Source: Acrocarpospora catenulata
GTDB lineage: Bacteria; Actinomycetota; Actinomycetes; Streptosporangiales; Streptosporangiaceae
Assembly: GCF_018476525.1 (NCBI RefSeq)
Contig: NZ_JAHCST010000014.1
Coordinates: 1-64,000 of the forward strand
Length of the DNA: 64,000 nucleotides
Direction of reading: 5' to 3'
A program made the translations under genes and the position numbers. Positions 23,964-31,563 of the stretch are shown in pieces (the stretch's first letter is position 1; each line of letters opens with the position of its first letter). The notes below the pieces were generated by a model. The model was not told where the DNA came from, did not search any database, and was given only the letters and a program-made list of their open reading frames with translations.

Positions 23964-25205
23964 ATGTCTACTGAGACCGTGCCGGCCGCCGGGACCTACC
24001 CCAGCCCAAGGGACGCCCGTTGTCCCTATGAGCCGCCGAAGGCTTACACCGGCGGGCCCGAACAGCAGCCCGTACGGAAAATGCGGCTGTGGAACGGCGA
24101 CGAGGCGTGGGTGGTGGCCGGATACGAGGAGGGGCGCATGCTGCTCGGGGATCCCCGGGTGAGCGCGCGGCCCGACCTGCCTGGGTATCCGCACGTCAGC
24201 CCGGCTCTGGCCGGGTACCGCAAGAGCGGCCTGCAGACGTTCAACAACAAGGACAACCCAGAGCACAACGTCGAGCGACGCATGTTCACCAAGTGGTTCA
24301 CGGTGAAGCGGATGGAACGGCTGCGCCCGCGCATCCAGGACCTGGTGGACCAGGCGGTCGACCGGTTGGTGGCCATGGGCTCACCGGTGGACCTCGTCGA
24401 GCACTTCGCGCTGCCCATCCCCTCTCAGGTGATCTTCGAGCTGCTCAACGCGCCGTACCGGGACCACGAGATCGTCGAGCACGAGACGCACACGATGTTG
24501 TCGTGGCGCTCCTCGGCCGAGGAGTCACGGGCCGCCTCGCAGCGTCTTCTCGACTACTGCTACGGCCTCATCCGGGAACGCGCGGAGAACCCGCGGGCCG
24601 ACGACGTGCTGTCGCTGGCCATCTCCGAGCACGTCACGACCGGTCTGTGCACCATGGAGCAGCTGGCGGAGGGCACCCGCCTGCTGTTCCTGGCGGGTCA
24701 CGAGACGACGGCGAACTCGATCGCGATGTCGGTCCTGGCGCTCATCGACCACCCCGCCCAGCTCGCGGCGTTCCGCGACGCGCAGGACCCCAGGCAGGTC
24801 GCGCTGGCCGTCGACGAGCTGCTCCGCTTCGCGACGATCGCCCAGGCCGGCCGGTGCCGGGTCGCCCTCGACGACATCGAGGTCGGCGGCACGACGATCC
24901 GGGCGGGGGAGGGCATCGTGGTCTCCAGCGAGGCCGCCAACTGGGACCCCCGGGTCTTCGAGCGACCGGCCGAACTCCGCCTTGACCGGCCCAATGCCAG
25001 GGATCACGCCGGCTTCGGCCACGGCACCCACCGGTGCATCGGGGAGACCCTGGCGGAGATCGAGCTGCAGATCGTCCTCACCACCCTGTTCAGCCGGCTG
25101 CCTGACCTGCGCGTGGCCGTCCCGCGCGACCAACTGCGCTACAAGACCGACCACACGATCTTCGGCCTGTACGAGCTGCCGGTGACCTGGGGTGATCCGA
25201 AGTGA
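23964..25205 (+). CDS. Cytochrome P450 (bacterial class I)
   Basis: 413 residues from ATG at 23964 (GGAAAGGA upstream). Key motifs: I-helix LFLAGHETT (residues 242-249), ExxR at 285-288 and the heme loop FGHGTHRCIG with Cys358. A soluble monooxygenase that needs ferredoxin and reductase; the ferredoxin is the next gene (4-nt GTGA overlap), while no ferredoxin reductase is in the window. First gene of the P450-ferredoxin-acyl-CoA dehydrogenase unit and under operator copy A. The substrate is unknown; the context suggests hydroxylation of a branched or cyclic acid before CoA-dependent breakdown. Confidence 0.95.
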   Translation: MSTETVPAAGTYPSPRDARCPYEPPKAYTGGPEQQPVRKMRLWNGDEAWVVAGYEEGRMLLGDPRVSARPDLPGYPHVSPALAGYRKSGLQTFNNKDNPEHNVERRMFTKWFTVKRMERLRPRIQDLVDQAVDRLVAMGSPVDLVEHFALPIPSQVIFELLNAPYRDHEIVEHETHTMLSWRSSAEESRAASQRLLDYCYGLIRERAENPRADDVLSLAISEHVTTGLCTMEQLAEGTRLLFLAGHETTANSIAMSVLALIDHPAQLAAFRDAQDPRQVALAVDELLRFATIAQAGRCRVALDDIEVGGTTIRAGEGIVVSSEAANWDPRVFERPAELRLDRPNARDHAGFGHGTHRCIGETLAEIELQIVLTTLFSRLPDLRVAVPRDQLRYKTDHTIFGLYELPVTWGDPK

Positions 25206-25423
25206 GGTTCCAGCTCGGCACCGCCGGGGAGCTGACCGTCGACCGGTCCCTGTGCATCGGCAGCGGCCTGTGCGTCCTCACCGCCGGCGACGTCTTCGGC
25301 CAGGACGACGATGACGGCCTGGTGGAGGTGGCCGTCTCCGTGATCGATCCCGCGACCGCCGACGACGTGATCAAGGCAGCGGACGGTTGCCCGTCCCAGG
25401 CCCTGCGGTTCCTGGCGTCCTGA
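25202..25423 (+). CDS. [3Fe-4S]/[4Fe-4S] ferredoxin for the P450
   Basis: 73 residues, GTG start overlapping the P450 stop. Cysteine pattern C-x5-C (CIGSGLC at 18-24) and a third Cys in DGCPSQAL, with the usual second Cys of a 4Fe cluster missing, fits the 3Fe-4S ferredoxins that feed actinomycete P450s. Transfers electrons one at a time to the heme. Confidence 0.92.
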   Translation: MRFQLGTAGELTVDRSLCIGSGLCVLTAGDVFGQDDDDGLVEVAVSVIDPATADDVIKAADGCPSQALRFLAS

Positions 25424-25425
25424 CG

Positions 25426-26571
25426 ATGAGACGTACGATCTTCGGCACCGACCACGACGACTTCCGCGACATGGTCCGCTCCTTCGTCGCCACGTCCGTC
25501 GCCCCCCGGGTCGACGAGTTCGTCCAGGCCGGTGCCATCGCCCGCGAGGTGTGGCTGCGGGCGGGTGAGCTCGGGCTGCTCGGCCTGCACGTTCCCGAGC
25601 GGTACGGCGGGTCCGACGCGCCGGACTACCGGTTCATGGCCGTGGTCCTGGAAGAACTGTCCCGCGTGACGGTGGCCCTGGGTTCGGCGTACTCGATCCA
25701 CGCCGACATCGTGGCCCCCTACCTGCTGCACCTGACCACGCAGGAGCAGCGGGAGCGATGGCTGCCGGGTTTCTGCTCGGGCGAGATCCTGACCGCCATC
25801 GGGATGACCGAGCCGTCCGGCGGCTCCGACCTCGCGGCCCTGCGCACGCGTGCGGTCCGGGACGGGGACGGCTGGCGGCTCAACGGCTCGAAGACGTTCA
25901 TCACGAACGGGACGACCGCCGACCTGGTCGTGATCGCGGCCAGGACCAACCCGGCCGAGCGCAGCCGGGGCATCACGCTCTTCGGGGTCGAGGCCGCCAC
26001 TCCCGGCTTCACCCGGGGCCGGAAGCTGGACAAGGTCGGGCAGTCCGAGGCGGACACGGCCGAGCTCTACCTTCAGGACGCCTGGGTGCCGGACGGCAAC
26101 GTGATCGGCGCCGTCGACTCCGGCTTCCAGAGCATGATGGCCTGGCTGCCGCAGGAGCGGTTGTCGGCGGCGGTCGCCAACGTCGCCCATGCCGCGCAGC
26201 TGTTGGAGGAGACGATCGCCTATGTCAAGAACCGCCGGGCCTTCGGCCAGAGCGTCGGGTCCTTCCAGCACAACAAGTTCCTGATCGCCGACCTGGTCAC
26301 CCGGGTCGAGGCCACCCAGGCGTTCGTGGACCAGGCGATCATGGCCCACGTCCACGGCGAGCTGACGGCGGTGGCCGCGGCGAAGGTCAAATGGTGGTCG
26401 GCCCAGGTGCAGAACGAGGTACTCGACCATTGCCTCCAGCTGCACGGCGGGTACGGGTTCATGAACGAGTACCGCGTGGGACGCGCCTGGCGCGACGCGC
26501 GGGTGACCAAGATCTGGGCGGGCTCGAACGAGATCATGAAGGAAATCATCGGGCGAGACCTGGGTCTCTGA
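25426..26571 (+). CDS. Acyl-CoA dehydrogenase (LCAD-like)
   Basis: 381 residues, two bases after the ferredoxin stop. FAD-binding wording (AIGMTEPSGGSDLAA, GSKTFITNG) and C-terminal domain (RRAFGQSVGSFQHNKF, LQLHGGYGFMNEY) are intact. The end reads IWAGSNEIMKEII, without the YEG glutamate of MCAD, and a Glu pair occurs in LLEETIAYV as in long-chain/isovaleryl-type enzymes, where the base lies on that helix. It makes an alpha,beta-double bond in an acyl-CoA. Which acid it serves is not evident. Confidence 0.92.
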   Translation: MRRTIFGTDHDDFRDMVRSFVATSVAPRVDEFVQAGAIAREVWLRAGELGLLGLHVPERYGGSDAPDYRFMAVVLEELSRVTVALGSAYSIHADIVAPYLLHLTTQEQRERWLPGFCSGEILTAIGMTEPSGGSDLAALRTRAVRDGDGWRLNGSKTFITNGTTADLVVIAARTNPAERSRGITLFGVEAATPGFTRGRKLDKVGQSEADTAELYLQDAWVPDGNVIGAVDSGFQSMMAWLPQERLSAAVANVAHAAQLLEETIAYVKNRRAFGQSVGSFQHNKFLIADLVTRVEATQAFVDQAIMAHVHGELTAVAAAKVKWWSAQVQNEVLDHCLQLHGGYGFMNEYRVGRAWRDARVTKIWAGSNEIMKEIIGRDLGL

Positions 26572-26595
26572 GCGCCGTCCTTCACACACATGGTC

Positions 26596-26610
26596 TGTAT
26601 TCAAGATACA
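26596..26610. promoter_or_regulatory. Operator copy B, TGTATTCAAGATACA
   Basis: Arms TGTAT and ATACA are perfectly symmetric about TCAAG. It lies 35 bases before the GTG of the mutase S subunit gene, in the 59-base gap after the acyl-CoA dehydrogenase, so the mutase genes have their own regulated promoter. The TTGTATAC-like core is typical for FadR/FCD-type GntR regulators. Confidence 0.65.
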
Positions 26611-26630
26611 AGGCTTCGGAGGGAGTTGAA

Positions 26631-27098
26631 GTGGTGACAAGCGTCCTGAGGGGCGTCCGCGTGGTCGTCGGCTCGATCGGCGACGACATCCACGTCGTGG
26701 GCATCACGCTGCTGGGGCACGCCCTGCGCAACGCGGGCGCCGAGGTGATCCAGATGGGGATCCAGACCTCTCCCGAGGAGTTCGTCGCGGCCGCCGTGAC
26801 CGAGGACGCCGACGCCGTGTTCGTCTCCTCCAGCAACGGGCACGCGGGAATCTTCTGCCCCGAACTGGTGGCAGGACTCCGCCAGGCGCAGGCCGACCCG
26901 ATCCTGTACGTCGGCGGCAACCTGTCGGTCAGCGCCGCCACGCCCTGGCACGAGGTGCGCCAACGCTTCGAGGAGATGGGCTTCGACCGGGTCTATCCGC
27001 CACGCACGCTCCCCGACCAGGCCGTCCAGGATCTGGCGGCCGACCTGCGGGCACGCGGGAACGCCGGCCTGCCGGAGCCGGGGAGCCAGGATGCCTGA
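26631..27098 (+). CDS. Cobalamin-binding mutase S subunit (glutamate-mutase-like)
   Basis: 155 residues from GTG at 26631 with GGAGGGAG five bases upstream. The B12-binding signature DxHxxG is present (residues 19-24, DIHVVG), with the later VSSSNGHAG, YVGGN and FDRVYPP motifs of the glutamate mutase sigma subunit. It carries adenosylcobalamin with the His replacing the dimethylbenzimidazole ligand. Overlaps the E subunit gene by 8 bases. No reactivating protein (MutL-like) is nearby. Confidence 0.92.
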   Translation: MVTSVLRGVRVVVGSIGDDIHVVGITLLGHALRNAGAEVIQMGIQTSPEEFVAAAVTEDADAVFVSSSNGHAGIFCPELVAGLRQAQADPILYVGGNLSVSAATPWHEVRQRFEEMGFDRVYPPRTLPDQAVQDLAADLRARGNAGLPEPGSQDA

Positions 27099-28566
27099 CC
27101 AGCCCTCCAACGACATGCTCGACCTGGAGGAGTTCCAGGCGCAGCGCGCGTCCCTGTTCCGCCGCCAGCTCGGCCGCGAGCCGTACGACCTGGCGGAGGC
27201 CTGGGAGTTCGCGCGGCCCAACGCCGAGCGCCGCGGCATGGCCGCGACCCTCGCCCGGGCCAAGTCCGCGGGGGAGACGGTGGTCATCCCCCGCGCGGGT
27301 GTCGCCCACTGGGACGCCCAGCTTGAGCTGATGCGCACGCTGTCGGCGGCGGGCGCGGGCGTCGTCCCGATCACGGTCGACAGCCTGACCCGCTCCCTGA
27401 GGTTCGAGGACGCGGCCAAGGCCCTGGCCCAGAGCACGCCCGACCGCTCCGTCCTCAACGGATATCCGCTCGTGGCCCACGGAGTCGAACGGACGCGGGA
27501 GCTGATCTCCGCCGTCGATCGGCCGGTCATCGTACGCGCCAACGCCATCGACCTGCGGATCGTGGCCGAGACCGCGTTCGCCTCGGGGGCGACGGGATTC
27601 GTGTCCGGCCCGATGTACGCGACCCTGGAGTACTCCAAGCTGGGCTCCCTCGCGGAGTCCATCCCGAACTGGCAGTTCATCTTCCGGCTGATGGGCGAGT
27701 ACGCCGCCCACGGCGTCCCCATCGTCGAGGACGCGATCGGTTTCGCGCAGAGCGGGACCTGCTCGGTGCCCGCCCTGATGCACGTCGGAGTCGTCCTGGA
27801 CGCGCTGATCATGGCCGGGCAGGGCGTGAAGCACATCGTCCCGTACCAGATGCTCCAGGGCCATGTGGCCCAGGACGTGGCCGGCTGCATCGCGGTGGGC
27901 ACGCTGACCGACGAGTACCTGGCGAAGCTGGGCTTCGGGGACGTGCGGACCTACGTGGCCAGCAGCGACTGGAACGGTGCCTTCCCCGCCCGCGAGCCCG
28001 ACGCCTACGGCCTGCTCGCGGCCAACGTGTTCGCCTGCGCGATCGCCCGCACGCCCGTCAACTACGTGAAGACGATCGAGGAGGGCATCGGCGTGCCGAC
28101 CGCGGCGGCCAACGCCGCCAGCATCCGGTTCACCCGTTACCTGTCCCACCTGATCTCCCGGCAGGCCGCCTCGCTGATCTCCCCTGAGGTCGAGTTCGAG
28201 CTCGAACTGAATCTGATGGAGGCGCGCGCGATCCTGGACGCGGTCCTGGACATGGGGGACGGCGACCCGGTCCGCGGGTCGATCTCCGCCCTGGCGGCCG
28301 GCGTGCTGGACATTCCGTTCTCGCCGAACGTGCACGTGCGCGGGAACGTCCTGCCCGTCCGCGACGCCGACGGCGCGGTGCGTTTCCTCGATCGCGGCGC
28401 GCTCCCGCTGCCCGCCGCCGCGCTGCGGCTGGAAGCCGAGCGGCTCGCCTCCCGCCGCGCGCGCAGCGGCTCCGGCGAGCTGTCCTACCAAGACGTGATC
28501 GACGACCTGTCCTTCCTCGAATTCGAGGAGCCGACCCTGCCAGAAGGCGGTGACCCCCATTCCTGA
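27091..28566 (+). CDS. Glutamate-mutase-like catalytic E subunit
   Basis: 491 residues, close to the 483 of the clostridial enzyme. TIM-barrel wording matches through the length: VIPRAGVA, LNGYP, IVEDAIGF, GIGVPTAAANAA, VLDIPFSPN, VLPVRDxxGxVRFLxRGxLPL, VIDDLSF. The three arginines that grip dicarboxylate substrates appear kept (Arg68, Arg101, Arg149). The residue aligned with Glu171, which in the clostridial enzyme pairs with the substrate amino group, is Val171, and the His after Arg149 is Ala. The likely reaction is a radical carbon-skeleton rearrangement of a dicarboxylate that is not an amino acid. The alignment is from memory. Confidence 0.88.
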   Translation: MPDQPSNDMLDLEEFQAQRASLFRRQLGREPYDLAEAWEFARPNAERRGMAATLARAKSAGETVVIPRAGVAHWDAQLELMRTLSAAGAGVVPITVDSLTRSLRFEDAAKALAQSTPDRSVLNGYPLVAHGVERTRELISAVDRPVIVRANAIDLRIVAETAFASGATGFVSGPMYATLEYSKLGSLAESIPNWQFIFRLMGEYAAHGVPIVEDAIGFAQSGTCSVPALMHVGVVLDALIMAGQGVKHIVPYQMLQGHVAQDVAGCIAVGTLTDEYLAKLGFGDVRTYVASSDWNGAFPAREPDAYGLLAANVFACAIARTPVNYVKTIEEGIGVPTAAANAASIRFTRYLSHLISRQAASLISPEVEFELELNLMEARAILDAVLDMGDGDPVRGSISALAAGVLDIPFSPNVHVRGNVLPVRDADGAVRFLDRGALPLPAAALRLEAERLASRRARSGSGELSYQDVIDDLSFLEFEEPTLPEGGDPHS

Positions 28567-29320
28567 CCTGAGTTCCTGGTCGACCTCGATCACCGACGTC
28601 GAGAACAGTTCGATTCGCTACCGCGGTGTCCCCATCGAGGAACTGATCGACGACGGTGACCTGGCGGCCACACTGTGGCTGGTGCTGTTCGGGGGAACGC
28701 CCGACACCGGCTCCGCCGACGCGCTCCGCCGCGCCCTCATCGCGGCCCTGGACCACGGGGTCTCGGCCCCGTCCACGCTGGTCGCGCGGGTGACCGCCTC
28801 GACCAGGTCGGCGGTGCCTTTCGCGGTGGCCGGCGGCCTGATGGCCTTCGGCGGTCCTGCGCACGGCGGCGCGGCCGAAGGGGCGGCCAACCTGTTCGCC
28901 GAGATCGCGGCCTTGGACGACCACGAGGCCGGCGCCCGCGGTGTGGTGCGGCGGCTGCTGGAGCGCGGGGAGCGCTTTCCCGGGTACGGGCACCCCTACC
29001 ACTCGCGGGACCCGCGGGTTCCCGGCCTGCTGGGCGGCGTGACCGAGGACCGGACCCACCGGCGGATCGCCCGGCTCTGCGAGACGGCGCTGCGCGAGCA
29101 GTCGGGGCGTGACCTGCGGATGAACGCCGACGCGGCGGTGGCCGCGCTGCTGCTGGACGCCGGGCTCGGCACCGCCGACATCACCCTGGTCACCGGGCTG
29201 GGCCGGGCCTTCGGGCTGGCCGCGCACGCCCGGGAGGAGCTGATGGGGGAGAAGCCCTTCCGCGCCCCGTCCCTGGACACGGTCCGTTTCGTGTCACCCG
29301 CCAAGCAAGAGGAAGCGTAG
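28550..29320 (+). CDS. Citryl-CoA lyase-like protein (citrate synthase superfamily)
   Basis: 256 residues, GTG start inside the mutase gene (17-base overlap). This is the short form of the citrate synthase fold, the size of citryl-CoA lyase and of the C-terminal ATP-citrate lyase module; true citrate synthases are ~370-430. The catalytic triad is in place: His105 (GGPAHGGA), His148 (GYGHPYH) and Asp194 (RMNADAAVA). It should cleave a 3-hydroxyacyl-CoA of the citryl/malyl/citramalyl kind to an acyl-CoA and an oxo acid. Paired with the synthetase subunits that follow. Confidence 0.85.
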   Translation: MTPIPDLSSWSTSITDVENSSIRYRGVPIEELIDDGDLAATLWLVLFGGTPDTGSADALRRALIAALDHGVSAPSTLVARVTASTRSAVPFAVAGGLMAFGGPAHGGAAEGAANLFAEIAALDDHEAGARGVVRRLLERGERFPGYGHPYHSRDPRVPGLLGGVTEDRTHRRIARLCETALREQSGRDLRMNADAAVAALLLDAGLGTADITLVTGLGRAFGLAAHAREELMGEKPFRAPSLDTVRFVSPAKQEEA

Positions 29321-29322
29321 CG

Positions 29323-30522
29323 ATGACGAAGTTGCTCGAATACCAGGTGAAGGAGATCCTCCGCGAGGAAGGGATCGCGACGCCACCCGGGCTGTTGTGC
29401 CGTTCGGCGGCCGAGGCCCGGGAGGCGGCGGCGCAGCTGGGCGGCCGGGTGTTCGTGAAGGCGCAGGTCGCGGCCGGGGACCGGGCGGCGGCGGGCGGGG
29501 TGCGGTCGGGCGCGGACCCGGCGCAGGCCGAGGCGATCGCCGCCGAGCTGCTGGCGGCCACCATCCAGGGGATGCCGGTCGAGGCCGTGCTGGTGGAGGC
29601 CGGCATCCAGGCCGAGTGGGAGGGGTACGCGAGCGTCTCGATCGTGGAGGGCCCTGCGCGCCGGGTGCTGCGCTTCTCCCGCTCGGGCGGGACCGGGTTC
29701 GACCCGGCGCGGGCGGCCTTCCAGCTGGAGTTCGACGCGCATCTCGAACCTCATGTGATCCGGCGGGAGCTGCGGCGTACCGGCCTGGCCTCGCAGGAGC
29801 TGCTGGAGGTGACGCGGACGCTGTCGGCGATGGTCCGGTGCGTGGCGCGCTGGTCGGCCTATGTCCTGGAGCTGAACCCGATCGCGCTGACCGCGCAGGG
29901 CCTGGTGGCGCTGGACGGCAAGGCCGACATCGACGACTACTCCAAGGCGCTGATCCCGGACGCGGCCTACCTGGAGGCGGTGGAGACCGACCCGCGCGAG
30001 CGCCTGGCCCGGGAGTTCCAGTCCCGTGACCACCGGGGCAGCTTCCGCTACGTACAGTTGCTACCCGAAGGGGCGACGGCCGCGGGTCGGCCCCGGGTCG
30101 GCTCGCATTCGGTCGGCGGGGGCGAGTCGATGGTCGTTCTGGACGCCCTGGCCGCGGTGGAGCTCGCGCCCACCAACTACTGCGACACCTCGGGATCCCC
30201 GTCCGCCGAGAAGGTCGCGGCGGCGGCCGAGCTGGTGGCGGGCCAGCCGCACATCGAGGGCGTGCTGTTCTCGACCTGCATCGCCAACCAGCCGCTGGCG
30301 ACGACGGCGCACGGGCTGGTCGACGGCTGGGAACGCGCCGGTTGGCGAGGGCCCAGCGTGGTGCGCTTCGCGGGCAACCAGTCGGAACAGGCGCGGGAGA
30401 TCGTCGCGCGGTGGGGCGAGGGCCGCGTGGACCGGCTCCGCGTCGTCGGTGAGGAAACCGACGAATGGACGGCGGCGCGGATGCTGCGTGACCTGATCGA
30501 AAGCGAGGAGCAGGGCCGATGA
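29323..30522 (+). CDS. Acyl-CoA synthetase beta subunit, citryl-CoA synthetase/ATP-citrate lyase-like
   Basis: 399 residues. ATP-grasp domain (LLEYQVKEILREEGI, VFVKAQV, LELNPIAL with Asn185, LDGKADIDD with Asp198) then a CoA-ligase domain. At residues 284-294 it reads TNYCDTSGSPS and at 320-322 IAN followed by TTAHG. These resemble the ATP-citrate lyase/citryl-CoA synthetase wording (NYxEYSGxPS; IANFxxVAxTxxG) more than the NIFGGI loop of succinyl-CoA synthetase. It forms a CoA ester of a di- or tricarboxylic acid together with the next gene. Starts two bases after the lyase stop. Confidence 0.85.
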   Translation: MTKLLEYQVKEILREEGIATPPGLLCRSAAEAREAAAQLGGRVFVKAQVAAGDRAAAGGVRSGADPAQAEAIAAELLAATIQGMPVEAVLVEAGIQAEWEGYASVSIVEGPARRVLRFSRSGGTGFDPARAAFQLEFDAHLEPHVIRRELRRTGLASQELLEVTRTLSAMVRCVARWSAYVLELNPIALTAQGLVALDGKADIDDYSKALIPDAAYLEAVETDPRERLAREFQSRDHRGSFRYVQLLPEGATAAGRPRVGSHSVGGGESMVVLDALAAVELAPTNYCDTSGSPSAEKVAAAAELVAGQPHIEGVLFSTCIANQPLATTAHGLVDGWERAGWRGPSVVRFAGNQSEQAREIVARWGEGRVDRLRVVGEETDEWTAARMLRDLIESEEQGR

Positions 30523-31391
30523 GTTTCTTGGTGGACCGGGGCACGCGTGTTCTCATCCAGGGGGTAACCGGCCAGCTCGGCGGCTACGTCCTGGAGTTGA
30601 TGGCGCGGGCCGGCTACCGGGCGGTGGCCGGGGTCACGCCCGGCCGAGGTGGCACCTCGGTCGGCGGGGTCCCGGTGTTCGACACCGTCGCCGAGGCGGC
30701 CGACCAGACGGGGTGCACCGCGTCCCTGGTGCTGGTTCCCCCGGCCGGGCTGCGGGACGCGGCGCTTGAGGCGATCCACGAGCGGATGGACCCCATCGTG
30801 CTCATGGTCGACGGGGTCCCGCTCAACCTGTCGATCGAACTGCTGAGCCGGGCGCGCGAGAGCGCGGTGACGCTGATCGGACCCAACAGCCCGGGAATCA
30901 TCAGCCCGGGCCAGTGTCTGCTCGGGGCCCTTGATCCCAGCAGGTTCGCCCCGGGTGAGGTCGCCGTCATCTCGCGCAGCGGCGGGATGATGTCGACGAT
31001 CGCCGACAACCTGGCGCGTTCCGGCATCGGCACCTCCACCTGCATCGGCATCGGCGGCGACAGCGTGATCGGCATCGACATGCCCACGGCGGTCACCCTG
31101 GCGGAGAAGGACCCGGACACCCGGGCGATCGTGATCTTCGGCGAGATCGGGACCACCCAGGAGGAACGGCTCGCCGAGCTGATCCGCAAGGGCCAGGTCG
31201 GCAAGCCGGTCGTCGCCTACATCGCGGGCGCGGCGGCCCCGGCGGGCATCCGCTACAGCCATGCCGGCGCGCAGGCCGACGGACAGGCGGGAACCGCCGT
31301 GGCCAAGATGGCGACGCTCGCCGAGGCGGGGGCCCACGTGGTCGAGCGGTACGTCAGCATGGGGCAGCTGACCAGGGAATTGTTGAAGTGA
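30519..31391 (+). CDS. Acyl-CoA synthetase alpha subunit (SucD/CcsB-like)
   Basis: 290 residues; ATGA overlap with the beta subunit. CoA-binding Rossmann domain (VLIQGVTGQLGG, VTPGRGG), then IGPNSPGIISPG, VISRSGGMMSTI, IGIGGDSVIG. The phosphohistidine is His248 in RYSHAGAQ, matching His246 of E. coli SucD, and the conserved GEIG glutamate is present. So the enzyme transfers phosphate from ATP via His to make an acyl phosphate and then the CoA ester. Last gene of the mutase-lyase-ligase unit. Confidence 0.9.
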   Translation: MSFLVDRGTRVLIQGVTGQLGGYVLELMARAGYRAVAGVTPGRGGTSVGGVPVFDTVAEAADQTGCTASLVLVPPAGLRDAALEAIHERMDPIVLMVDGVPLNLSIELLSRARESAVTLIGPNSPGIISPGQCLLGALDPSRFAPGEVAVISRSGGMMSTIADNLARSGIGTSTCIGIGGDSVIGIDMPTAVTLAEKDPDTRAIVIFGEIGTTQEERLAELIRKGQVGKPVVAYIAGAAAPAGIRYSHAGAQADGQAGTAVAKMATLAEAGAHVVERYVSMGQLTRELLK

Positions 31392-31476
31392 CGCACGGGC
31401 GGTGAGGTCCCGCCCATCGGCCGCATCGGCCTCACGGGTCTCCGAACGGGCAAGTGAAACCCTCGGTCCGTGACTA

Positions 31477-31505
31477 TTGTATTCAAGATACTGAATCCGT
31501 ATATT
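31477..31505 (+). promoter_or_regulatory. Promoter of the ABC-transporter operon with operator copy C
   Basis: TTGTAT (31477-31482), 17 bases, TATATT (31500-31505). The operator TGTATTCAAGATACT (31478-31492) shares 14 of 15 bases with copy B and covers the -35 box. The preceding 31392-31470 holds GC-rich inverted repeats that may end the upstream operon. Confidence 0.65.
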
Positions 31506-31563
31506 CCTGATTGGCTGACTACGGTCACTCCACATCCCGGGCAGGACGAGGAAAGGGGTGGGC

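Noticed and set aside
26631-28566. Glutamate mutase for 3-methylaspartate in antibiotic biosynthesis or glutamate fermentation
   Set aside because: No methylaspartase or peptide synthetase is nearby, the amino-group pocket is changed, and the neighbours are CoA ligase and lyase.
29323-31391. Ordinary TCA-cycle succinyl-CoA synthetase (sucCD)
   Set aside because: The beta subunit lacks the NIFGGI-type loop and has citryl-CoA synthetase-like wording; the operon context is not TCA.
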